From assembly GCF_000621865.1 (NCBI RefSeq), contig NZ_JHXE01000022.1, positions 1 through 64,000 of the forward strand: a stretch of DNA of 64,000 nucleotides, written 5' to 3'. Every line of letters starts with the position of its first letter. Position 1 is the stretch's first letter. Below, piece after piece: positions 36,182 to 44,322 of this stretch. Source of the DNA: Pseudobutyrivibrio sp. MD2005. Its GTDB lineage: Bacteria > Bacillota > Clostridia > Lachnospirales > Lachnospiraceae. The position numbers were made by a program, and so were the translations under genes. Below the pieces are notes generated by a model. That model saw only the letters and a list, made by a program, of their open reading frames with translations, searched no databases and was not told where the DNA came from.

Positions 36182-36619
36182 TTATCGCAATACTTCTTTG
36201 TACTTTTTGACAACATATTCAGTTACATCTCTTTCAGGTATGTACAATATAAATTCTTTATATTTGCTTATCCAATCTTTCCCTCCTTGAAGCAAATCAC
36301 TCCACTTTTCATCTAATGTTTGTGATAACAATGCTATACTTAATTGAATATTTGATTCCTCTTTAATTCTATTTTTAGTAGTATTCCTATCTTCAGCACT
36401 AATTGAATATGCAATAAAAGAATTGATAATATATTCAACTATTATTTTGTCTTGTTTCTCATAATAATATAGTTCAACTTCACTCGAATGAAGCATTAAC
36501 GATAGAAAATATTTGTCTGTATAGAGTACAATTTCATTCTCTGAAATTTCTGCCAAATGCATATTATATTTTTCAATTATATTTTTAAACTCATAAATAA
36601 TTATTTCTTTGAAATTCAT
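36182..36619 (-). CDS. Hypothetical protein, immunity-like
   Basis: A 145-residue soluble protein without recognised motifs (starts MNFKEIIIYEFKNIIEKYN). Its ATG is 10 bp downstream of the stop of a pre-toxin remnant (36629-36811), the spacing expected of a toxin-immunity pair, and GAGGATGAG serves as ribosome site. The toxin tip that it once accompanied appears to be gone, so it would now be an orphan immunity gene. Confidence 0.6.
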   Translation of the reverse strand: MNFKEIIIYEFKNIIEKYNMHLAEISENEIVLYTDKYFLSLMLHSSEVELYYYEKQDKIIVEYIINSFIAYSISAEDRNTTKNRIKEESNIQLSIALLSQTLDEKWSDLLQGGKDWISKYKEFILYIPERDVTEYVVKKYKEVLR

Positions 36620-36628
36620 TTGTAATAC

Positions 36629-36811
36629 TCATCCTCTTTCTAGTTGGCTGAGTCCTGATAATGCCGCAACTTTCACACCTTCTTCTGTTCCTTTTAGGGC
36701 TCCATAGGTTGCTTCCTGGTTTTGGGTGTATCCGGCTCTTTCAAACTCTGCCTTGGCATTTCCTCCTGCACTGACTCCATATAATGTTGCACTAGCGCTT
36801 AATGATGCCAG
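36629..36811 (-). pseudogene. Remnant of the LXG-effector pre-toxin module (third copy)
   Basis: The minus-strand frame reads LASLSASATLYGVSAGGNAK, continues AEFERAGYT and TYGALKGTEEGVKVAALSGL, and ends ERG-stop at 36629. It is clearly homologous to residues about 650-710 of the 893-residue effector at 40186-42867. A stop lies just upstream (FY-stop), and no start codon is suitable. Only about 60 codons remain; the toxin tip is lost and the frame now ends 10 bp before an immunity-like gene. The DNA AGCTGGC is directly repeated at the 5' junction. Confidence 0.85.
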
Positions 36812-36837
36812 CTAATAAAAAGCCAGCTATCCAAATT

Positions 36838-36884
36838 GAAAAAGTGCACGTATGTAGTTTTTATTTATCAACATACCTGCACTT
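36838..36884 (-). terminator. Terminator of the 36922-37506 gene
   Basis: An imperfect stem pairs AAGTGCA and GTATGT (36842-36855) with ACATAC and TGCACTT (36871-36884), one mismatch between the blocks. On the minus strand five T follow (36843-36839). It insulates the immunity-like gene upstream from the remnant. Confidence 0.75.
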
Positions 36885-36921
36885 AAAGATAATCAGTTTT
36901 ACCCCTAATTAACACACTTTA

Positions 36922-37506
36922 TTATATACTATCCACATTAAGAGAAATATCCTTGTTCCTTTTTTTTAGAACTATAAAATTACCAAAATTAACTTTTTCA
37001 TATTTTTGCATAACCGTATCTATAAGTTCTATATTTAAATTAACCCAAATATCTATTCCATGAGATTTATTGAAAAGATTTACATTATCATTTTGAAACT
37101 CAAAAATAACCTCTTTCCCAATCGCACATAATAAAAAATTGCCGCTTAAGTCTTGGTTTAGAAATATCAAAAACTGATTAATCAAGTTATTATATTCGGT
37201 TAAATTATCATATTTTTTTTGATTAAACCATACTGTATAGCATATCCCACTCTCTAGCCTTTCAATATTTATTCCAACAGCACCATCTTCTATTTTTTCT
37301 TCTATACAAATTATTTTGTTTCTTAGGAAATAATTTCTAATATCTTCCAAATGAATCTCTATAGAATTCTCATATTCCCAATTATCCATTGCTTCAATAA
37401 CTTCATATCCATACCTATTTTCTGTTTCTTTATGAATAAACTCTCGTAAAATATCAGGACTCACTTCATCCTTACAAATAATATTTATTTCTACTACTTC
37501 GGCCAT
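36922..37506 (-). CDS. Hypothetical protein, immunity-like
   Basis: A 194-residue acidic protein (starts MAEVVEINIICKDEVSPDIL) of unknown family. It contains YTVWFNQKKYDNL and ends NIELIDTVMQKYEKVNFGNF and KKRNKDISLNVDSI, resembling the size and composition of soluble immunity proteins. Its own terminator follows, so it may be a separate unit. The stretch 37507-37611 upstream has no support for a promoter that I can name. Confidence 0.55.
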   Translation of the reverse strand: MAEVVEINIICKDEVSPDILREFIHKETENRYGYEVIEAMDNWEYENSIEIHLEDIRNYFLRNKIICIEEKIEDGAVGINIERLESGICYTVWFNQKKYDNLTEYNNLINQFLIFLNQDLSGNFLLCAIGKEVIFEFQNDNVNLFNKSHGIDIWVNLNIELIDTVMQKYEKVNFGNFIVLKKRNKDISLNVDSI

Positions 37507-37611
37507 ACCAATCCCCAGAATAAATCATCAGATACACTTAACTAATTGTCTTAATAGTACATCATCACTGTATAAATCCGTGTATGCAGTTTTTCATTTT
37601 GCCAATCTAAC

Positions 37612-37758
37612 TCAACGTTTCCTTCCTATAGCAATATCTGCCTCTCTTTGCAATTTCATTGTAAGTGGTCCCATATACCATTTTGCATTTTCTAAAATAT
37701 TATCCTCATTTCCTAAAATTTCCAAAACTGTTACCGAAAAAATGTTTTTAAATGCCAT
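37612..37758 (-). CDS. Small ORF of unknown status
   Basis: A 48-codon frame begins ATG at 37758, directly after the frame-restored stop of the preceding gene (37761-37759), and ends TGA at 37614-37612. It reads MAFKNIFSVTVLEILGNEDN and continues NAKWYMGPLTMKLQREADI. I do not recognise it. It may be a remnant of a toxin or immunity gene rather than a working small protein. Confidence 0.3.
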   Translation of the reverse strand: MAFKNIFSVTVLEILGNEDNILENAKWYMGPLTMKLQREADIAIGRKR

Positions 37759-38036
37759 TTAAAAATATTCTTTTACTTCATTCCATAAATACTCATGAAT
37801 ATCCCCAAATGGTTTATTAAGCTTAATTCTCTCATTATAATCATCAACCCATATATTATAATCTGAAAGGGACCATATCTTGTGTTCAATAATTTCTGAT
37901 TATTAATCTGTTTATAATATATATTTCCATCCTTTCTAAATCCATCCATAATACTTCTTACATCATTTGAGATTATTTCCCATTCATCTCCATCTCGGAC
38001 AAGTTTATATGTTTTATTTCTATAATCTAAATACAC
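37759..38036 (-). pseudogene. Frameshifted immunity-like gene
   Basis: From GTG 38036 the frame reads MYLDYRNKTYKLVRDGDEWE and is convincing to about NTRYGPF (near 37872). Beyond that the 87-codon frame becomes odd (QIIIYGLMIIMREL), while the +1 frame reads DYNIWVDDYNERIKLNKPFG and ends DIHEYLWNEVKEYF-stop at 37759, a much more protein-like ending. One or two bases were gained or lost around CCCTTTCAG. The first part resembles the start of the 36150 protein in length and character. Likely an inactivated immunity gene. Confidence 0.6.
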
Positions 38037-38133
38037 ATTAATTCCTCTAAATAGTTTAAACTCAATCTAAATGATTTCTCCTTTAACATTTGCTATCTTC
38101 AAAGGAAATTCACGATAATTAATTTCTATTAAT

Positions 38134-38751
38134 TCACGTATATTTTTTATTCAGTTCTTTTATTATTTCTTCTTTTTGGTTATGCTCTTTTATACAATAT
38201 GTTTTCAATAATTCTATTTTTTCAGGTTTATTTAATAGCTCATCAGTCGAAACAATAACTCCTACCATCAATAGCATTCCTTCAGCTGCAACCATCACAT
38301 CAATATCATCATTTACTTTCAAATAAATCTGTTCAAACATGTCGAAACTTTCTTTTGTTCTCTTTATGTCTAGCATGGTTGATATCAGTTGATATTTATT
38401 TGAGTCAGTTTTTTCAATATTTTTTAGTATAATATCAATATATTTTGTTTCCCCCGTATTGTTAAAAAGAATTTTTGCAGTTATTATACTTGCATAACTT
38501 GGAATTTGATATTTATTAAGATTTTCATCAAGCTTTTCAATCCCTTTATATTCCCTAAGATATGGTAAAAAACCTGACAAAAGATAATTACCATGCTGTC
38601 CACCATAATTGTTCCAAATACGCTCCTCAATATATGAACGTTCCGAATCATAGACTTCATTTATAGTACTATAATCATATATAAAATCTCTTTCTTTACC
38701 TTTAGAATTTAATATTTGGAGAATATATTTATAAGCGCTACTATTTTCCAT
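38134..38751 (-). CDS. Candidate immunity protein of the orphan toxin tip
   Basis: A 205-residue, mostly helical protein (starts MENSSAYKYILQILNSKGKE) of unknown family, with repeated helix pairs in the middle (IITAKILFNNTGETKYIDII). Its start overlaps the stop of the orphan toxin tip by 11 bp, the usual coupling of toxin and immunity genes. The A/T content is high, as for its neighbours. A short further frame at 38067-38150 (core EINYREFPLKIANVKGEII) may be the tail of another lost gene. Confidence 0.65.
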   Translation of the reverse strand: MENSSAYKYILQILNSKGKERDFIYDYSTINEVYDSERSYIEERIWNNYGGQHGNYLLSGFLPYLREYKGIEKLDENLNKYQIPSYASIITAKILFNNTGETKYIDIILKNIEKTDSNKYQLISTMLDIKRTKESFDMFEQIYLKVNDDIDVMVAAEGMLLMVGVIVSTDELLNKPEKIELLKTYCIKEHNQKEEIIKELNKKYT

Positions 38752-39493
38752 TTATCTCTACCTCATTTATTTTTGTAACATACCCCATTATTTTCCTATA
38801 CAACAGAACTGGTTCTTCTGTGTTTTTCCATACATTACCATAATAATCATTAGGATGAACATAGGTAACTTCGCCTGTCGCACCATGAGCATATTTTCTT
38901 GACATTGCTTCCCATATCGGTTTTTGGTCAAAAACATCACCTGTCCCCCATTTATATGGTGGATAAACATCATTTAGTGTTTCCCAACCATTAAGAACTT
39001 TACCACCAGGCGTTATTTCCATAACCACTCCATCTATTGATTCAGCATAATTAATTGCAGCATTTAAATCTCCACTCCAAAATACAGCTTTATCCCTTCT
39101 TGAAAATGTAGTAAATCCAGATGTTATACCTGCGTTTATTGCCACTTGTTCCAAGTCTACATTTTTGTATGCATTTTCATCATTTAGCACGTTATATCTG
39201 ATTGTTGGGTCTACTAACGCTTCATCTACAAATTCTATTCCGTATGCAGCTGTTCCAGCTCCCAATGCGCCTACTGGAAGAGAAACACTACTTGTCACCG
39301 AGCTAACTCTTCCTAGTGAACTGACTCCTGAAAGTGCAACAACTTTTACTCCTTCTTCTGTTCCTTTTAGCGCTCCATAGGTAGCTGACTGACTTGGTGT
39401 ATATCCAGCTCTTTCGGACTTTGCTTTGGCATTTCCACCTGCGCTGGTTCCATATAATGAGGCTCTTTGCCCATATTTATCAAAGCTAACAAA
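38741..39493 (-). pseudogene. Orphan toxin tip cassette with pre-toxin region (no start codon)
   Basis: The open frame runs from just after a TGA (39494-39496) to the stop at 38741. Its first about 130 codons repeat the pre-toxin region of the effector at 40186-42867 (RASLYGTSAGGNAKA, RAGYTPSQSATYGALKGTEE, VAINAGITSGFTTFS). After SGFTTFS it diverges into another C-terminal domain: DKAVFWSGDLNAAINYAES, EITPGGKVL, YAHGATGEV and VWKNTEEPVLL. The latter looks like a toxin domain seen in other polymorphic toxins, activity unknown. No ATG, signal or ribosome site precedes it, so it is a silent, displaced toxin tip. A GTG at 39298 could give a 185-residue protein. Confidence 0.8.
39117..39187. repeat. 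71-bp direct repeat, copy 1 (orphan cassette)
   Basis: Positions 39117-39187 are identical base for base to 40535-40605 in the main effector gene, in the same orientation. Similarity continues beyond at lower identity to about 39455. The block encodes the last pre-toxin residues up to GFTT, exactly at the border between conserved body and variable toxin tip. Confidence 0.92.
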
Positions 39494-39529
39494 TCAATAT
39501 TTATATATGAAATATCGTCTATATGCTAT

Positions 39530-40024
39530 TCATTTTTTTATGTAACCCTGTCTAACTAGTTCTGCTTGGACCTTAGACTTACGTTCTTCTATGTTTAGTT
39601 TACTCCATGTGTCATGGGTCACTTCTGATAACTCAAGACTAATCAATCGCTCACCATACTCAGGCATTTCTTCCATGGTTCTCTGACCGCAATTCGGGCA
39701 TTTTGTGTTTGGAATAGTATCTATTATATCTCCATCAATTTCATCGCAAGTTATTCCATATATGTTTGATACAATTCTTGATATTTTATTCTTATATGTA
39801 TCATTACTTTCATTTAAGATTAATTCAGTACAAATAACTTTTAATTCATCAGTTATGCCTTCATTTATTAAATCTGCATACGCACATTTGCTACCATCTT
39901 TTGTTGAAACTATCCTTTCTCCATATATTGCATCATTCGTAAAATACATAATTCGTTGTGTTCCACATCTTGTACATCTTCCATGTACAACAAAAAGTTT
40001 AAATTTCCTAATTTTATTTTTCAT
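39530..40024 (-). CDS. Zinc-ribbon protein, candidate immunity protein of the effector at 40186-42867
   Basis: The 164-residue protein has an N-terminal CTRCGTQ (CxxC) and a C-terminal CPNCGQR pair (CxxC), which would bind one zinc, flanking a helical middle. The C-terminus KVQAELVRQGYIKK is basic. Its ATG lies only 2 bp after the stop of the extended toxin frame (40027), so it is positioned as the cognate immunity gene of that toxin tip. No family name is assigned with confidence. Confidence 0.7.
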   Translation of the reverse strand: MKNKIRKFKLFVVHGRCTRCGTQRIMYFTNDAIYGERIVSTKDGSKCAYADLINEGITDELKVICTELILNESNDTYKNKISRIVSNIYGITCDEIDGDIIDTIPNTKCPNCGQRTMEEMPEYGERLISLELSEVTHDTWSKLNIEERKSKVQAELVRQGYIKK

Positions 40025-40026
40025 AA

Positions 40027-40185
40027 TTAATTTCCTTTCGGCACAACCATTTGTGGTTTCAAAATCTCATCAAAATTATCATATATAACATAATTAATAC
40101 CTGAGTCTCTGTACGAATTTACTTTTATTACTGTATATCCCTCTTCCAATGCGTTTTCTGCTATTCTTTGACATTCAAGTAGTGT
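40027..40185 (-). pseudogene. In-frame continuation of the effector toxin tip behind a TAA
   Basis: Directly after the stop TAA at 40188-40186 the same frame stays open for 52 codons: TLLECQRIAENALEEGYTVI, then KVNSYRDSGINYVIYDNFDE and ILKPQMVVPKGN, ending TAA at 40027. The sequence is protein-like and ends 2 bp before the immunity-like gene, as a real toxin end should. The stop looks like a CAA-to-TAA change. Confidence 0.8.
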
Positions 40186-42867
40186 TTATTGCCCTTTGAT
40201 AAATCCTCTTTCATTCGCAATGTTTATGTCCGTCAAATCTAATACCTTCTGTCCTTCTAAATTCATGTCATATCTTATTGAATATTTAACCTCTGTACCA
40301 TGATAAGCAAGTTCCGCTACAGTTGTATCTCCATCAGCTGCAACATAGAACCCTTGCCCAAATCTACTTTCTGGACTTGTATAACTAATATCAATTCCAT
40401 CTAGTACACTTTGTATTTTCTTTGCGCTATTGTCTCCTCCTACAGAATGATATGCTACTGAATCTGTATTATTATAGTTATCCGCATACTCTCTTCCCCT
40501 CATCGCATCAACCACATAACTAAATGTGGTAAACCCAGATGTTATACCTGCGTTTATTGCCACTTGTTCCAAGTCTACATTTTTGTATGCATTTTCATCA
40601 TTTAGAACATTGTATCTGATAGTTGGGTCTATTAATGCTTCATCTACGAACTCTAATCCATATGATGCAGTTGCAACTCCTGCAGCTCCGACAGGTAATG
40701 AAACTGAACTTGTCACCGCACCAACTCTTCCTAATGAGCTTATACCAGATAATGCCGCAACTTTAACACCTTCTTCTGTTCCTTTTAGGGCTCCATAAGT
40801 AGCCGCCTGGCTAGGAGTGTATCCGGCTCTTTCTGCCTCTGCCTTGGCATTTCCTCCTGCGCTGGTTCCATATAATGTTGCACTAGCGCCTACGGATGCT
40901 AACCATACTGGCGCTCCTTGTCCGTATGTTCCAACTGTCATTGCCATTCCAGGTATTGATGCGCCTGTAGCCTTTGCTACATTATATAATGTGGCTTCAC
41001 CAGTTGATTTTGCACTTTCCATTACATAATAGTCCACGTAATCTTCTATGCCCGTCATTGCTACGCCATCTCTATCATCATTTAAGTTAAAAGCATTTTG
41101 TAGTCCTGTTCCTACTTTTTCAAATCCTACACCTACTTCCACTGTGGTTTTTAGTACAATTTTTCCTCCTTCCGAAAAATCACCATCTTCTATGCTTGAA
41201 ACTAATTCTTTCCCTGCCTGATTTTTAAGTGATGGCGCTAGAAGTTCTATATATTCATCTGCTTTGTCTGTTCCATTTAGACTGTCCTGATAGTATAAAT
41301 AGTTATATATCTTTTTTTGCTCATCAGTCATGAGAGTCACGCAATACTCTATGCATGGATAAGCTTGATATGTACATCCTTCTGCTGCTTCCAAATCTAT
41401 CTGGGCCCTGTAAACATTATCATTTATGTATTGGTACATCTGCCTATCATCGGCTTCAGCATTTACATCTTTTTCATATTCATTATGCTTGTTGAAATCA
41501 CTTTTACTTGTAACCTCTTCAAGCTCACTTTTTCTTACAGCATCTTTTGTCGCTTTTAAATCTGATCTGTATTTTTCAGATACTTCTTCATCTTCTTTTA
41601 TCAGGTCATACTTTTGTTGTAAGGTTAATCCTTCCTTGTTAAAGATTATGACTTCGTTATAGTCTTTTATTCCACTTTCATGAAATGCATTCCATCTTAC
41701 TGATATTCCGGCATTTACCTTTTTTGTCGTGATTGAAAATGAAGGTGGCGTCTTACCTGTTTCAACAGCCAAAACCATACTGTTTTGAGACATTTGCAGT
41801 AGACTTGTATATGCTTCTTTATCGCCTTTTCCTTTTGCCGATGCAACAAGAAACATTATGCTGGTTTTAGCTGGATCGAGATATGATGCATATAAATCAT
41901 AGTTTTTGCCTTCACAGTATTTTACTTCACCATTATCTTCTATATTTTTACCCTGACATTCATTTATAAGAAGTATGTCGTAAAGTCTGGATATACTATC
42001 CTGATCTTCATTCTTAACAGCTGTTTCATACCACTCACAAACAAGATATGCATCATTAACAGTCCAAAGCGACGCGTTTTTACATAGAATGGTTTTCGCT
42101 TTTTCTTCTTTGTATTTACTTTCAAATTCATCTATGTCATCTACATAGGATTCTAGATGATACTCTGGGTGTGTTTCTATGATGAATGATGTCATTCTTT
42201 GATTAAGGTCGTCTATCCTACTATCAAGATCTGCTTCCTCTATCAATATTTGAGTCTCAGTGTCAAACTGCACAAGCTTTTGTCTACACTCTTCCAAGTA
42301 TCCTACTGTCTCATCATCACCACACAGATTCGTAAATGCGGTTCTGCCTGCTGAAAAATCTTGTGTGTTTATAGTTCCATACTTACTGTATTTTTCTTGC
42401 AAATCCAGTATCATGTCTTCTACTGCCTTTGCCTGTGTATCATAAGCTTCTGATTTTTCTTTAAAATCATTGTCTATTTTCATTAAATCATCGTAACTGA
42501 TGTAAGCATCTACTGCACTATCTACTGTAAGGTTAAAATTATCAAGTATTGTTGCATGTAAGCTATCTATGTCATCATGCAGCTTTAAAATATCATTTAA
42601 AAGTGTTGTTTCAGTATCACTTAGCATAGTTTTTGCTGCATCTGCATCTTCGCCCATCCATGTGTCCGTAGTTGCTACTGTGTCCATTGCAGTAAAATGC
42701 TCATTTGCGTATGTTTCATAAGTTGTAAATGCATCAGACCAATCGCCAAAATACTTATTCGTCGCTGGCACATCAAAAAACTTGCCTGCGTTAAAATCGG
42801 TGCATCTGTATATCGTATAATCGATAATACCTGATGCTCTTATTATAGCCGCTGCTATAGCTCCCAT
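40186..42867 (-). CDS. LXG-like polymorphic toxin effector with ART/RES-like tip (truncated by TAA)
   Basis: The 893-residue protein has an N-terminal helical LXG/WXG100-type domain (about 20-240; TDTWMGEDADAAKTMLSDTE), a long helical middle (240-620), a Gly/Ala-rich pre-toxin region (about 640-777; YGTSAGGNAKAEAERAGYTP) and a toxin tip. The tip reads YHSVGG, then SRFGQGFYVAADGDTTVAEL and AYHG, a pattern like the NAD-binding core of ADP-ribosyltransferase/RES folds (inference). The frame stops early; see 40027-40185. LXG proteins are exported by type VII secretion, but no such apparatus is in the window. The N-terminal DNA nearly equals that of the effector at 47440-50280. Confidence 0.85.
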   Translation of the reverse strand: MGAIAAAIIRASGIIDYTIYRCTDFNAGKFFDVPATNKYFGDWSDAFTTYETYANEHFTAMDTVATTDTWMGEDADAAKTMLSDTETTLLNDILKLHDDIDSLHATILDNFNLTVDSAVDAYISYDDLMKIDNDFKEKSEAYDTQAKAVEDMILDLQEKYSKYGTINTQDFSAGRTAFTNLCGDDETVGYLEECRQKLVQFDTETQILIEEADLDSRIDDLNQRMTSFIIETHPEYHLESYVDDIDEFESKYKEEKAKTILCKNASLWTVNDAYLVCEWYETAVKNEDQDSISRLYDILLINECQGKNIEDNGEVKYCEGKNYDLYASYLDPAKTSIMFLVASAKGKGDKEAYTSLLQMSQNSMVLAVETGKTPPSFSITTKKVNAGISVRWNAFHESGIKDYNEVIIFNKEGLTLQQKYDLIKEDEEVSEKYRSDLKATKDAVRKSELEEVTSKSDFNKHNEYEKDVNAEADDRQMYQYINDNVYRAQIDLEAAEGCTYQAYPCIEYCVTLMTDEQKKIYNYLYYQDSLNGTDKADEYIELLAPSLKNQAGKELVSSIEDGDFSEGGKIVLKTTVEVGVGFEKVGTGLQNAFNLNDDRDGVAMTGIEDYVDYYVMESAKSTGEATLYNVAKATGASIPGMAMTVGTYGQGAPVWLASVGASATLYGTSAGGNAKAEAERAGYTPSQAATYGALKGTEEGVKVAALSGISSLGRVGAVTSSVSLPVGAAGVATASYGLEFVDEALIDPTIRYNVLNDENAYKNVDLEQVAINAGITSGFTTFSYVVDAMRGREYADNYNNTDSVAYHSVGGDNSAKKIQSVLDGIDISYTSPESRFGQGFYVAADGDTTVAELAYHGTEVKYSIRYDMNLEGQKVLDLTDINIANERGFIKGQ
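40535..40605. repeat. 71-bp direct repeat, copy 2 (main effector)
   Basis: Identical to 39117-39187. It lies at the body/tip border of the main effector. Recombination between the copies would delete the present tip and zinc-ribbon gene and fuse the orphan tip in frame to the effector body. Confidence 0.92.
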
Positions 42868-42933
42868 TTATTGTCTCCTCTTTATGCTAGTTTCCTACAC
42901 CTATTACATCACTGACGCCCTGTTTGTATATTG

Positions 42934-43221
42934 TTAAGCATTTTCTGCATTACAACTTCCGGCGTTTACTGTTTTCCTAGTAATAATCAGTAATATAGAT
43001 ACAACAAAAATAAAAATAGTAGCTCCTGACGAAATCGTATCTACGTATCCGGTCTTTAGATTTCCTACAAAAGATAATCCATATACACCTGCTGCAATGC
43101 CCATAATAACAAAAGCTGCAATTTTACTTCCTTTTGCTGCCATAACTGCTAAAACAGCCATAATAATTAAAATGATATTTGCTCCTAATGCTCTAGCTAA
43201 TGAATATATAATGATTTCCAT
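42934..43221 (-). CDS. Small membrane protein of unknown function
   Basis: The 95-residue protein has three hydrophobic helices (about 8-28, 34-53 and 66-82; IILIIMAVLAVMAAKGSK and FIFVVSILLIITRK) and a short polar tail with two Cys-free-spaced residues NAGSCNAENA. It lies between the LRR-type proteins and the second effector, 66 bp upstream of the effector start. It could belong to either: a membrane immunity protein for the upstream toxin or a helper for the next one. Function unknown. Confidence 0.6.
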   Translation of the reverse strand: MEIIIYSLARALGANIILIIMAVLAVMAAKGSKIAAFVIMGIAAGVYGLSFVGNLKTGYVDTISSGATIFIFVVSILLIITRKTVNAGSCNAENA

Positions 43222-43260
43222 AATTTGTCCTTTCTTTGTTTATCACTTAATCAGTTTAGT

Positions 43261-44322
43261 TTAATCTTGATATGTAATCTCAGATGCCGCAGCCTCAGTC
43301 TTTTCACGCCAGATAGCTTCTTCCTCTTCCGTCATCACACGGAAGTTTAAGCCATTTTCCTCGCAATACTCCTGTATGTAAGAGCCTTCTGGAGCTACTA
43401 GGGTGCCCTCTATAGTACATTTATCTAATCCCTCAACTTCATTCGTTCCAAAAAATGCTTCAACATTTTCTGGGATTCGTACATTTAATCTACATAGCGA
43501 CTTAGATAAATACATTTTTTTCTCTAAAACATCATTATCTATATCAAATAAGTGGTAATTATATAGATACTTTATCCCTTCTGGAATGATTATTTCATCT
43601 ATTGAACCATTGTAAAATAGAAGAACATTATCCCCAACTACATAATATTTTTCATCTTCGTGATTTTTAACAAAGTTGGTCCAATTAAAGCTTGAGCCCG
43701 ATACATACACAACGGATTTAGGAAAGTAGACTTCTTCAAGTCCATTACTAGCATAAGCTCCATGAATTTCCTTCACACCTTCTGGAAATTTAATAGTTTT
43801 TAGTTTGGGAGAATGACATATATCTGTATATATAACTTTTGTACCCTCTTCAAAAGCTACGGATTCTATATTTTGACAATATCTTAGATTCACACCCCAA
43901 CGTTTATCATCTGCATTGTTTTCTATGTAAACACTTGTAATATTATCATTATTCTCTATTCGATCCACGTAATAGACATCTCTACCGAGTAGTTTTGCCG
44001 GTAAAACAAACTCACCTTTGCCCTCAAATGAGTCTATGTATATCTTATTAGGTTTGATATTAAAACTACATTTGTAATTACCTACCATACAGGTAAAATC
44101 TGTCATTTCGACATTGAATCCTTTTATTTCATACGGCAATACATCAGTGCCATCGCCTCGATAATCTATAAAATAAGCTTTTTTTGTTGTTGGATCAAAA
44201 TAGTATTTGAAATTTCCTATCCATACTCCAATACCGCAGAACATAATCATTGTTACTAATACTGCTAAACATAGTAAACTAATTATTATCACTAGTACTT
44301 TCTTAGTCATTGTCATCTTCAC
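43261..44322 (-). CDS. Membrane-anchored BspA-type leucine-rich-repeat protein (divergent)
   Basis: A 353-residue protein with an N-terminal anchor (about 8-33; VLVIIISLLCLAVLVTMIMF) and an extracytoplasmic domain of BspA/LRR_5-like repeats: NITSVYIENN, NIESVAFEEGTKVIY, KLKTIKFPEGVKEIHGAY, LEEVYFPKSVVYVSG. It is a distant relative of the three tandem paralogues upstream, keeping the C-terminal APEGSYIQEYCEENGLNFRV that matches their TTKGSYAEQYAKEFNIDYEI. It starts inside the last 20 bp of the preceding paralogue, so translation is coupled. Confidence 0.8.
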   Translation of the reverse strand: MKMTMTKKVLVIIISLLCLAVLVTMIMFCGIGVWIGNFKYYFDPTTKKAYFIDYRGDGTDVLPYEIKGFNVEMTDFTCMVGNYKCSFNIKPNKIYIDSFEGKGEFVLPAKLLGRDVYYVDRIENNDNITSVYIENNADDKRWGVNLRYCQNIESVAFEEGTKVIYTDICHSPKLKTIKFPEGVKEIHGAYASNGLEEVYFPKSVVYVSGSSFNWTNFVKNHEDEKYYVVGDNVLLFYNGSIDEIIIPEGIKYLYNYHLFDIDNDVLEKKMYLSKSLCRLNVRIPENVEAFFGTNEVEGLDKCTIEGTLVAPEGSYIQEYCEENGLNFRVMTEEEEAIWREKTEAAASEITYQD

